From Plakobranchus ocellatus (Eukaryota; Mollusca; Gastropoda; Plakobranchidae): a stretch of DNA of 64,000 nucleotides. The translations under genes and the position numbers were made by a program. The notes below the pieces were generated by a model. That model searched no databases and was not told the origin of the DNA. It was given only the letters and a program-made list of their open reading frames with translations. The stretch is taken from positions 1,117,033-1,181,032 of the forward strand of contig BLXT01000512.1 in assembly GCA_019648995.1 (NCBI GenBank), given 5' to 3'. Positions 1 to 12,900 of the stretch are shown here, piece by piece; position 1 is the first letter of the stretch, and every line of letters begins with the position of its first letter.

Positions 1-828
1 GGGGGGGTGTATACTTTCTTCATCGCATTTGTCTTTTTAGCTGTGCGTCTTGTCTAACTGAATTTTACTTTTCAAAATTCTCACCTCTTGTGGGTCTACA
101 ATTCTGGGCATGACTTTTTTCAATTGATTGTAAAGGAAAGGGGGTAAAGGGGGGGGGAGGGGATATGTGAGTAGGAAAGTATGTAGAAGACCAGCAAAAG
201 TTGAATTTAGCCAAATTCTATTACAGAGAGCATCAGATAAAGAAAACAAAATGCAGATGAGATTGTTTTTTTTTTATTTAGTGATTATAGTTGAGTTTGT
301 ACCTCTCACATTTTGTGTTTTGAATCTTGTTCATTTTTCAACATTCTTAAGTTCGCAAAATGTATATATCCTGACGATACAAATGGTTTTAAATGTTCAG
401 TATGTGATCGCTTACTCAGGACTGGTGATGTTAGGAATGTTAGCTATATATGAAACTTCCGCTGGTTCTTCAAATCCTTTTACATCCCCTAAATACAAGG
501 GTTCTCACTATAGGATAATGTTCTCTTTGTTTCCCATCTTGTTTAAAATCACACCATAAATGATTGTCCTGTTTGTTTCCTATCTTGTCTCAATCACACC
601 ACGAGATAATTTTCTCATTGTTTCCTATCCTGTCTAAATCACACCATAATGATTGTCTGTTTGCTTCTTATCTTGTCTCAATCACACTATAAGACAATGA
701 TCTCATTGTTTCCTATCCTGTCTAAATTATCCCATAAGTGATTGTTCTATAAGATACTGTGCTCTTTGTTTCCTTTCTTGTATCAAGCACATCCAAAGCA
801 TAACATTATGTTTGTTTTCAATCCTCAG
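1..828. other. Left edge: intron of PLD with no exon seen
   Basis: No convincing coding exon was found here. The stretch should be the intron before the first visible PLD exon, because the upstream PX-domain part of the protein is missing and position 829 is a splice acceptor. The open frame at 167-559 is rich in F, L and I and has no recognisable domain. The right third is a degenerate tandem repeat, listed separately. Confidence 0.6.
505..795. repeat. Degenerate tandem repeat, about 47 bp x 6
   Basis: Units are built on 'tttcctatcttgtct' followed by 'aatcacaccataa' and 'gattgt' or 'gataat'. About six imperfect copies run to within about 35 bp of the splice acceptor at 827-828. Odd and even copies differ consistently, which suggests a higher-order dimer of about 95 bp. 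Confidence 0.75.
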
Positions 829-986
829 CTGAAGTTTTTTGAAGTAAGTAACATGTCATTTGTGCACAAGTTGGGTGTCAAATCTAAAGAGGGTCTGATT
901 GAGAAGTGTTCTGGCGGTCGTAGAATAAACATTCAGTGTTGCGGTTGCTTGCAGAACTTGCATTTGGCAGGGACATGGAACAAGCG
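829..986 (+). CDS. PLD1: PLD exon 1 of window: start of PH domain
   Basis: Encodes visible residues 1-53, reading [14 protein letters not shown], then the INIQCCGC stretch, ending NKR. The acceptor is cctcag at 823-828 and the donor gtatgt at 987. The Cys pair matches the palmitoylated CC in the vertebrate PLD PH domain, with one extra Cys two residues on. Confidence 0.93.
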
Positions 987-3900
987 GTATGTACTTTAAA
1001 AAAGGTGTGAAGGCAATATTCATACAACACTCTAACACCTTGAAACCACATTGTAGAACACCATTCCTTCAATGTTATTTGACTCTGTATAAACAGTTCT
1101 GGCTTTGGCTGCTATGACAATCTGAAAGTAAGCAGTGCTCATACATTTTTACTGTTTGATTAAAAAAGGGTGCAGTTAAAATTTTCTCTTAATTATGTTA
1201 TGACTGCTAAAAGATTCACTAGTTTCCAGCTATTTATTCAAAGTATTTGATTATAGCTTTTAAAAACAACTGACTAATAATGGGTTTTTAAATGCAAGTT
1301 CATATTATCTGTTTGATAAACTTTGAAATGTAATATAGGCCTTGCCTATTTATGAATGCTTTTTGGCTCTCATAGCTTAAAATTCTTTCCTTGCTATTTG
1401 ACTCCAAAGTGACATTAAATTAAAGGAGTTTCATTCTTAAAACAAATATAAGCAAAACAGAATTTTGGTCGTGGCATTTTGCTTTTGTTTTTCTTATCAT
1501 TTTCACTTTCGCTGAGTCATAAGAGACTTGGACATTCAATTCAATGCATTGGAGCAGGTTAAAGTTATTGACTCCAACTGGGGACTGATTCTGTCACCTG
1601 TCATGTGATAGGCAAGTGCCCTACCAATAGTACCACTGCTCAACCCATTCAGACCTAGTAGATAAGAATGTATTTCAAGAATCAGTTATAGTTGTTTCTA
1701 AGCAAATTCCATATTAAGAGAGCACTCTATCAAGACAAACAGACAGCTGGAGAAAGTGTTTATTTTTTGTCGTTGTTAATATATGCCAGTTTTTAAGTTG
1801 TCATCGTTTTGCACTTTAAAATATTTAACTTTTAAAGTGTCATAAAGTTAAAAATCACAAGTAAAGTTTTTAGGTTTTATAAGTTTGATTTTTTATGCAT
1901 TTGCGCAACAAGCTGTTTTTGGTTAATGATTAATTTACACAGTGCCAGCTTCATTCCACATTTTCCTTCATCATATCCCCTTTCTCTTGAAAATGTCAGA
2001 TGTAAAAATAGGTTAATAATGCTGAGATGACTATATATTTTCATGAGTCCTCACAAATCTGGACATTTTGACAAATCTACTCAAGTGGTTGAGAAACAAG
2101 TATGACAAAAAATAATTAAGGATAGCCTGCTGGAGCTTATACCGAAGTAAAAACTTGCATTTTTTTGTTTTATTTCCTTCTTGTTTTTTTTAATTGCAAA
2201 GGTGGCTGGTGGTCAAAGACAGCTGTATTCTGTACATTCGGCCAGAAGATGGACATGTGAGAGATACCCTTCTCATGGATTCAGCCTTCAAGGTTCGATG
2301 TGGAATACGAGAGACAGGTGCAAAGCATGGAGTGCTTATAGAGAATTATAGCAGGTATTGTACGAAGGAATATGGCAAAGTATTATATGTACGAGTTTTC
2401 ATTAATAAATCTTTGCAGAAGCATGACTATGTAGTTTTTTTCCTTCATTTTTTTTCCTTGTCAGATCACAGCAATATATAATTATGTTCCATTTCTGGTT
2501 CTAATTCAGTTGTTGCTAAACAAATTTTAGCTTTCTTGGTATATGAATGTTTTATCAGTTTGGATTATAATTTACATGTTGACATGCATTTTAAAAAAAG
2601 TTTTTACTTAGAGTTTTTCAATTAAAAGTTATTGATAGTTACAATTAACAAAAATGGTCTTAAGGTAAGTTCATATGAGTGCAATTAGCATTTGAACATA
2701 GCAATGTAGCATTCTGTGAGGTTTGTAGAAAAACTGAATATAGAATCTGTGGTTTTGAGCCAAGGTATGAGCAATGAAAGTTTTTGAAAAGGTATTCTAA
2801 GAGGGAACCAAAAAATTTTTTTAATCTTTTTTTGTCAAATATGTCAGCACAACACCAAACTCAGTGGAAGTAGTCTCAAGACAATTTCATAACTGATATG
2901 CCATGATTTTTTGGCAGGCATAGTAAACGAGTTGAGATGCAGATCTACATGACTGACTAAATTTGAAATACCTTAACAAAAAAGATTCTCATGTCTCCCT
3001 GAGTTGAGTTGTTTTACAGTCGAAAAGCTAAGGTAACTTTTGCTTTTTTAATTTTGGATTTTGATTATAATTAGGTTGTGTAGTTCCATGATTTAATATG
3101 ATTTTTTTCGGATCCTAGGAACAGTTATCATCACTATCTGTTGACGAAAAAAAGTTTTTTTTTATGAGGAACCCAAAAAAAAACATAAGCATTCTGTTTG
3201 GTAGTCTTACCTGATATAGTTCAATTCTCTACATCTACAGGAAGTTATTGATCAAGTGCTGGACCAGCCGCAAAGCTAAGGAATGGGCTGAGGAACTTGT
3301 CTATGTAGCCAAAACCTTAGCATCAGACTACACAAATCCAACACGGTTTGGTTCTTTCGCCCCTGCAAGAGAGAATGCTTATGCTAGATGGTATAGTCTC
3401 AGTTGATTGCATCATTTAGTACTGGCACTCGTATGCAACGAATATTATTCTGACTGTAACTCCTAATGAGTGTAATGTCTGCGATAACAATTTTTAGAGA
3501 AAAGCAATAAAGTAATCCATTTCATCAATAATAGTACCATGTGTTGTAATTTTTTATAATGCACCATAAAAATAAAGCTTCACAGGTCATTATATGTTAT
3601 TGTAAGTTAGTAAAACGTATCATGTATTGATTTTCAGAATCACAAAAAAACCACTGTAAAAAAAACTTTTTTTCTTTATACCTGATTTAGATGTCTTTTT
3701 AAAAGGGAACATGGGGGTTGGCATTATCTCTGATTAAATTTACCTTGTTCTTTACATTATTATTGTTAGATCTACTTAGATTTATCCGCATGTTTTCATG
3801 AAAATTGTTAAAGTGTCTTCTGATGGCATATGCAAAAACCACACAAAAGCTTTTTTTTTTTTATACATATATATAATAGTTTATAGATTACAAAATACTT

Positions 3901-6900
3901 CAAGTTTGAAGCCAGACTGAGAAATTTGGATTTTTAGCTACATATCATGTTTTTAAAAAAATCTCTGTGTGATATTAGGAATTGGACATGAAAAAACTTC
4001 ATACTTGCAAAAAGAAGAATCAGGTAAAAGTTAGGCAAATATAAAATTCAAATCAAAACTCTCTGGCCATTGCTTAAAAATAAGCCTTGAGGACTTGCCA
4101 CCACTCTACTTTCTAAGCATTTGAAGCTGCTCAAAAATACAAGGTTTCTTTTAATTTTACTTTCTTATAGGTTTGTTGATGGAAATACATACTTTGAGGC
4201 TGTAGCTGATGCTTTAGAAAAGGCTAAAGAAGAAATCTATATAACAGACTGGTGGTAAGTTTTAGAGTAGTCATAATTAAACTAATCTGTCACCTAAATC
4301 AGTTACACATAAGTCTTATTTATGACTGATCATAAACATAAATGCGACAAACTTTCAATAATGGTGAAAGCTGTGTAGGCCAATTGTGCATCAATAAAAA
4401 GGAATAGTTTTAGTTTTAAATTGTGACAAAGTGGAAAATGTTTTGGAGAAAAGATTTGGAGTTATGGACCTGTAGTTTTTTTGGTTTTTTTTTTGGTTTT
4501 TTTTTAAGAGCATAATTTTTGTAGATATTTTACAGTGGAAACCTCAAAATCTGATCAATTGAGCCGTTTGTTTACTCATGATATTGCATGTGCCCCTTCA
4601 TGTGGCTTAAAGTGGTATGAAAATATTATGACCTTTATGTACTATGAGTTACTCAGAGTAAATCATTAGGATATTTGTTTCTCTTTGGCTTTTCTAAATT
4701 CAATTTCAAAGTCAGAATGTATTGGACTTGATTCAATTGGTTTAAAGTCAATTCTGCTGTGGACGCCAATCTTTTTCTTTTGGTGCCTTGCCTGGAACAA
4801 ACAATGGCAATCATGTTCCTCCACTCAAACCTATTTTCAGTGAACCTTATGAAGTTGTCATTGCTACCCTAGTGGATGCCATTTATGATTTCTTTTTTTA
4901 TGATATCTTATCGTCTCAACCTCACTCTCATTATAGCGTCAATATGAAGCAAAGCTAATCTTTGTATAAAAAAAAAATGTGACAGCCCTGGTGTCTAGCT
5001 CAAGCTTAAGGTGTTGCATAAATAATACAATCAGGAAAAACCCAAACAAAAAAGAAATTCCCGAAATAGGGATTCCATTTCCACCCTCAATGATTTTAAA
5101 GAACAGAAATTTTAATCTGCTTCATTTGAAACTCTGTTTAAATCCTATGTAATTAAAGTTTTCACTGCAAATAATTCCCATTGCTCTTGCGATCAGATAC
5201 CCCCAAAATAATGTTAAACCTCATTAAACTGACACCAATTGTAGTATTTCCACCTCATCCTTCCACAAGATATCTTCACATGAACATATCTTTGCATTTT
5301 CAGGAACTTATTTAAGTCTCACTAAATACTAATTCTTCGATAATTTGTCGTGGAAAAAAAAATTAAAATCTTGTATTGATTTGGTGAAAGTCACCCAATT
5401 TTTCTGTTTTTAGAATTTTCTGCAACTTCGTAAGTCTAGATAATTTTTGCCTCTTTTCTTTCATTCAACATGACTTTACTCTCTCTACACTGTTTGCCTG
5501 TTGAACCAATCAGATTCAGTGTTTGATTTATTTATTGTGCTTTTTTGCCCAGGCTTAGTCCAGAGATCTATTTGAAAAGGCCAATTGTAGATGGAGACAA
5601 GTGGAGGTTGGATGTCATTCTCAAAAGAAAAGCTGTGAGTTTGGAGTATTAGGTCTTTTGAAAATTATTGATACTGGGGTGTATTTGTTTGAATATTAAC
5701 TTCTTTGCAACCCATGTGATGAATAGAAAGTTATGACTGCTCAAATAATTGTGTTTGGATAATAACCTATTTGGGATTTCTGGATTTATAAAAAAAATTA
5801 TTGCCACTGAGGTGCATTTTGTCAGGATATGAAGCTATTTGTGACCCATGTGATGTACGGAAAATTATCACTGGTAAGATGCATTGTGTTGAGATGTTAA
5901 ACTATTTGGGATGCCAGGCTGTATAAATAAGTATTGCTTCTGAAGCGCATTTTGTTGGGATGTTAATCTTTTTGTGACCCATATGACACATAGAAAATGA
6001 ATGTTGCTGGTTGCATTTTGTTAGGATATGAACCTCTTTGTCATTCATGTGACATATTCATTACAACATAGTTTCAAAATGTTGTATTAGATGTGCCATG
6101 CTTTTACTGTAAGAAAGATTGTTTAAGGTACCTTTACAACATAGTTGGTTTTTTGTTGTTGCTGTTGTTATATCTTAACAAATAAAAAGTGATAAGAGAA
6201 AGCAAAAACATTTTATATTCATAAACTTATTTATACAAACCCAAACTCAACATACCCTTCAATTTCTCAAGACTGCCTGTTTTTTATTTTTTTTATTTTT
6301 TTTTTAAGAAAAGCTGAAAAGCACTTACAATTTGTCACCAAATAGGTGAAAAGAAGCATTTTAATAAATTTAAATATTCCTTAAGGCAAACAATGTAATA
6401 TTACATTTGTGATAGATAAAACCTTAAATCTTTCAAAAGTTACTTTTAAGTATTTTTAGATAGCTCCTTATTGAATCTCGTTGGTAAAATCCATGTATAA
6501 TGTGTTTGTTAATGTCCATAGGAACAAGGTGTGAAGGTGTTTGTGTTGCTGTACAAAGAGATTGAAGCAGCTCTCACCATCAAAAGTGTGTACAGCAAGC
6601 AAAAGCTTATGGCCCATTCTCCAGAAAACATTAAGGTGGGCTTTCATTATACTGAGAAATCCATAAAGATAGTATCACTTACCACTTTTTTGTTTAACAG
6701 CACCAGTCATCCTCTAAATGTTATGTTTTATGTTTTAAAGTAGATCTAAGTAAATTCATTCTTGCCTCAAAATATTTCAAGGGGAAGTGTGTTGTGATGT
6801 TTTTATTTCAGCTTATGCATTTATATTTATATATATTTTTTGCCTTCAGAACAACTGCCCAGACCATCATTTATGTGAGGCAATATAGATAAATCTGTCA

Positions 6901-9900
6901 AGTCAGAATATTTTGTACTTTGGATACTATTGATTTAGGAGCATGATTTCTCAGCCTACAATTTATATTTGTTAGAGAAAAAACCTTGTGTATCTATTTC
7001 ATTTGTGTCTAACTATATGAAAGTTTGAAGTTTGTGTTTTCAATAACTTTTTTCGCAGAAAAAAAAAATGTTAAGTGCAAAGGTATTCGTAAGGACATCT
7101 GGCTGATTTGCTCTAGTTGTATAGTGAGCTAAAACTATTTTGACCTTTTTCCTCCCTTTTACAGTTTTAATTTTTTTTTTCAGCACCGTTACCTAGCAAT
7201 GCGAAGAATGAGAAAAAAATAATTGTCCATTGGGTGGTCACAAGACTGTCATTGTAAAACTCCTCGGCAAGCAATTTTGTCTCTTTTTACTTCTACTTAT
7301 CTAGGTTTTGCGCCATCCAGATCACATGCCTGGAAAAGGTGTTTTGCTTTGGGCTCACCATGAAAAGTTGGTTATCATAGACCAAATGATTGCCTTTGCA
7401 GGAGGCCTCGATTTGTGCTATGGTCGTTGGGATGACGAAAATCATAGGTAAAAATGTGTGCAACTTTTTATGTGCTTTTTTTTTGCCTCTTTTTTTTGTA
7501 GTTTATGATGCTCTTAATCTGAACTACCAAAAAGGTGTGAAACATACATGATATTTAATGCATTGGTAACTAATACAAGTTTTTTTTTTTCCTAACAGGG
7601 AAAAGATTTGGGTAGATTGGAAAGCATATTTGGTTTCTTTTTTTATATTTCTCTGCAAATGAAATCAGTCTACAGAGCACAATATATAAATTTATATACT
7701 CTGTTTCCTCAAAAGAAAAAAAAAAGAAATTTTTTAAAACTTTTGTCTTTATATAAATAATTGCAATATAACTGTAAAAACATGTCCTCTTAGCATTAGG
7801 ATAAATTTATATTCATTATTTTTTTTAAATGCATCAGATTACAAAAATACAAAAGTGTCTTATCAATTATGGATTTTGCTGTGGCTATCTGCATACAGAT
7901 AAAAATCAGTGTAACTTTGAGGGGTGATGCATATATATATATATATACCTTACAGGCTATGAGTCAATAGTATGAGTAAGTATGTATTGATACTATTGAG
8001 GGTAATTTTGGGCCTAAAGTACTATTTTTTTTTCCACTTGATTAATAAATACTACAAGGTAGGCGTCTAACAAAAATTTTTGAAAAGCAGAAAGGTAGAA
8101 GATTTTGGAATTTTCTTTCAAAAAGATCATTGAAAAGGTGATCTGACTTGCTCTGATAAACAAAAGGCATGAAGCACCTGTTCAAGTAACTCAACCCTTT
8201 TATTTTTTTTAAGAACCAACCAAGCTTTATGTTATTGCATTTTTCAAAGCTGATGATTATCTTTACCATTTATTTTCTCATGTGGCAGAATGACAGATCT
8301 GGGCTCCATCAGCCTTAAGCCACCAGCTCCACATGTTCCAAGCAGCCCTACTGAGTCAGACATGCTGAGAAGACCAGAATATTCCAGTCATACAGAAATC
8401 TCTATGGTAGGCTGCTCTTCCTCCCTCAAAATTATATTTGAAGAGGATGAAAATAAAGCCTTTTCTCGGAAAAAAAAAAAAGGAGATTCTGTATGTATTT
8501 TGGGATAGACGATGCTTGTGTGTTAGAATTGCCTGCCCTGGTTATTCAAAACATTCTGTTTCAGTGGCATGTACTTTATAATGTTTAGAAAATAGATTAT
8601 TTTACAAAATGGGTAGGTTGTTGTTTTTTTTGGCAAACAATGTCATATACATTTTTTGTCTTTGGAAAAAAAAATAAAACTTGCCTGTTTTATTTTTAAA
8701 TATTGAGGTGTTGCTTCATTATGTCTGGCAGAAAGGTTTATGAATAAATCTAGGGTTTATTTCCAATAACTTCTCAACCTTAAAGGAATGTCTTTTTTGG
8801 ATCTTAAGGATGAAATATCAGGCTGATTTCTCAATACTCCTTTTCACTATATCCTTTCACTTTTGAAATTCATAAAATGTCACTCCTGAATCTTGCTCCT
8901 CACAGGTTACTTCTGATGAAAATGTAAGTGTAAGTCCATCAAGTCCATCACTCACCCATGGAGATAGTTATCACCAAGGCAGCAGCTTACCAAAAAACAG
9001 CCCTCTACCCAATGAAAACATGACTAATGTTCAAAATCGGGAAATGCATGATCATGACTATGCAAATGAGTCAGGCTCCGAGCACAAAGAACAAGGTCAC
9101 CAGGCTGACAATAGAGAGACAGTGGAGGAAAAAAAGGAAAGACAACTCCAGTTTCAACGTCAAGAATCTTTGAATCATTCAAGTCCAGTCAGTCAGCAGC
9201 CGATTGAAGCCAACATTGTAATAAAAAACTCTCATGAGGATAGCATAGAGAAAACACTTAGATCAAGTCCTGAATTCAGTCAAAGGGCACAGAGAGGTCT
9301 TACCAGACAGATTTCTTCACCTTTGTCAAGCCTTAGCTCAGGCTTAGAGGGCCAGGGTGACTTTCCTTCTTCCTCACCTGTCATGTCAAAATCAAGGGTT
9401 GGTGCTGGAGGGAGAGTTCTAGTGAGGCAGGCGTCAAGCATGATTGACACAACAGGATTCAGTGAGGATGCCCTACTGGAAATCAACAAGTCAATGCATC
9501 CTTTTAAAGATATTCAGGGCACTACAAACTTCAACAACAAAAACTGGTGTGTGTATTTATCTTTCACTTCTTCTTTCATAGGGATTGGCAGCCATAGCTT
9601 CTCTTTTAATTCTGTCTCTAGACGAAGACAAAAAGTTTACTTTGATCAGTCTTATGTCAGCAGTCCAAGAATTCACACCTTTCTTATTTTTACTTTTTAA
9701 GTGTCCATCTCTTACAGCCATAAAAATATTGACCGTTAAGTAGATTTAGTATTGTTGTCATGGACTTATTCTTTTTTTCAGTTGGATTTATCTTTTTGGA
9801 AAAAGTCTTTTGGTATTATTGTTTGCATTCTATTTTAGTCATATGTTTAATGGCGGATTTCATAAGAGTATTCCAAATATTTGAGCTTTTGAAAAAAATG

Positions 9901-12900
9901 CAAAATTGTTTTATTTGTTGTTCCTTACTTATCAGGGACATTTCTTTTCTTGGAAACCATCATACTCTTCAGTCTTTTTGACATTTGAAATCAATTTTTT
10001 CTTCTCCTGCTGTTGTCATACCTGGATGTATTTGAAACTTGCCTTTTGATTCAGCATAGAAAGCGCATTAACTGCAAATTTTATATTGTTAAGGTTTTTT
10101 ATCATTTAAGACCTGGTTTGTCATCTGAATTCCTTAAATCCTATTAAAGATTTCATAGATCTCTTTTTTACATGTATGTCCAAATGTCTCAAATGCTCAT
10201 CATGTATTATGTCCACAGCCTTTGAAAATCATCAAAATAGAAGTAGATATCTTTTAAAGTTTTTTTTTTTTTTTTTGCATGTCCATACATTTTTTTCCAG
10301 TAAGCAATTATAATGTGAAAATGGCATTTCTGTTGCCTTTATCAGAGACATAGAGAAATTGGAATTTTGAGATTTCTTGTGGTATTCTAAGCAATAATAC
10401 TTTGAATGAAACATTTTTAAATGATTTATCAGACTTATTGTTCTGTGTGTTTCATATTTCTGGTTTATAGGAATTTAAAAAATATTTACATGAGGATGCC
10501 AGACTAATTATTTATTATATAGATATCCCAGTCTCAATTTGTATCCATAGAAGTTAATTTTACCCAAATCCAGTTTTTTATCTTTCTCAGTTTGTATCCA
10601 CAGAGAAAAAAAAAATTGCTGAACAGGATTTTACTTTAACAATTTAATCCAATCTCTATCCAATGATTCCACGTATGTGATTAAGCCTTAATCAGTTCTA
10701 AAAAAAAAAAAACCTTTTTCTTCACTTGATGATTACCTCTCAACTGCTCTAATACAATTTTGTTTTCAGATTTAGGTGGACGCGTCTGAAGAAAAACTAG
10801 ACTTTATATGGCATTTACCTTTCAGCTGCTCTAACAGGATTTTACTTTCACAATGTTGTCTAAATTACTCTTAAAAAATTAGCCCTATTTGACATTTATC
10901 TTTCAGCTGCTATAATAGGATTTTGCTTTTGCAATTTAGTCTTAACTGTCTAGTAAACTTACCTTTTTATTGCATTTACCTTTCAGCATAGAGGAAGAAT
11001 CAGACATAGATGTGGATAGACCAGAAATTTCCCACAACAATGTCAGCATATACCTAGATGACACAATTGACAAGGAAATCATTTGCATGGCAGAGGACAG
11101 CAGCAGTCCTGGCCAAGCTAACTTCACTTCTCCTGAAAACAAAGGTGGTAAAGAGAAGAAAGCTGAAAATGATGCTGTTGCTGCCAAGGTATCGCGGCTC
11201 TGGGCAAAACGTTCAAAAGAAAAAAACCCAGAACTGAAAATGTCCAAAACAAATGGGGATTCTCAAACCGTGGCATCAGATGATGTCAATGGAAGCTCAT
11301 CTAACATTGTGCCAAATGGTAAGCGTAAAGAAACAAAGAAGAAGAAGGAAGAGAAGAAAGTGACCAAAGCCAAAAAGGAAGAAATGGGTGATGGTGGGGA
11401 TGGTGGAGAAGTGTCAGCTGTCAGTAGCACTCTTGCTGCTCCCATGCCAGATACCGGAGCAGGAGATATGGATGTAAAGCTTAGAGCTAACAGCAATTCT
11501 TCATCTGCATCCAAAACATCTGAAGTTGTATTTCTGGACAAGCCAGTATTATCACCTATAGAGGCAGGGAGAAGGCACACGACTCCTAACTACCAGTCAA
11601 CACATATCACTGGTCAAAACCAGCAAACACCAGCTTCAAAAACTTCAAACCATCGTGCTTTTAGCCTTGCCAACACTGTAAGTGCCATGAATGCTCTAAG
11701 GAAAATGGTTGGCCACAAAGACTCTGGAGGTGCAGAAGGAGACCACCGTTCCCATGGATCAGATGGTGATGATGATGGCAACACAGCACGTCGGCGTTGG
11801 AGAATGATCTTCAATGTGTCCAAGTTTGAGAACATAGTGCGTAGTCCCCAAGTGCCTGAACGAGTAGATGAGAGTCTTTTCTACACCAGCAACATCAAGC
11901 ATCAGGGACACAAGAACCGACTGGTCAGTCCAAGTCTTATCTGTGTAATACTCTGTTTTGGATGTGTGTGTGTGTGTTTCTTTTCTTTAAATTAATAAGT
12001 TGAATAATCTAGAGACCTTTTTTTTTGTTGTTTTTTTTTAATTGACCTGTTTGATAATCTAGAAAGCACTTTGTCAAAATCATGCTTTATTGTGTAGACA
12101 TTTAAAGACCACTTTCTTGAAATGAAGAATTGCTTATGTTAACATCTGCATTATATGTGCACTACCAGTTAATATTTAATTGCTTCTTTTTTCCTTTGTG
12201 CATTATTTATTTTGGTAAATAGACTATATTTTATAATATTTCCACATGTTAATTTTTAATGTTGCATATGAAAGGTTTTGATGATTCATCAATGATGCCT
12301 TTCGCCGTTTGATAGGTATAGGTCATAGGCAAGCCAGCTACATACCTTCTTAGCTTGAGCAATCTTATCTTATTTAAAGTGTAGCACATCTTAAAGATAG
12401 ATTTCTTCAAACAACATATCCATGCCTCCTGTAGTCTACATTTGCCTCTTTGTCCATGAGCATTCTATTGTGGTGCTCGTCAAGTAATATTGTTTCAGCG
12501 TTCAGGATTATTTTAGATTAAAAGACAATTTCTCATTATCATTACAGGCTTGGCAAGCTTTTTATGTAAAGGTAAATAGTCAATAAAAAGAGTTTTAAGT
12601 TGGGACATAGAAAGTTAATTAAATCATTATTACTGATGATCAAAATTACTCTTTTCATTGTGACATTATTACTGATGATCAAAATTACTCTTTTCATTGT
12701 GACATAATAATGTTAGATTCACTATATAACATTATCAAGTTTAAATAGAACAACCTTCATTTTTCGTATATGAAGCAGTGTGAAAAAACTTGTTAGAACT
12801 TCATGGCACCATTAATATTCCAAGCCCTCCTAAAATAAATAATATGCATTTTTACTTAAAAGCTATTTTTCCTTAAAAACTTCATAACTTTAGTTTCAAT

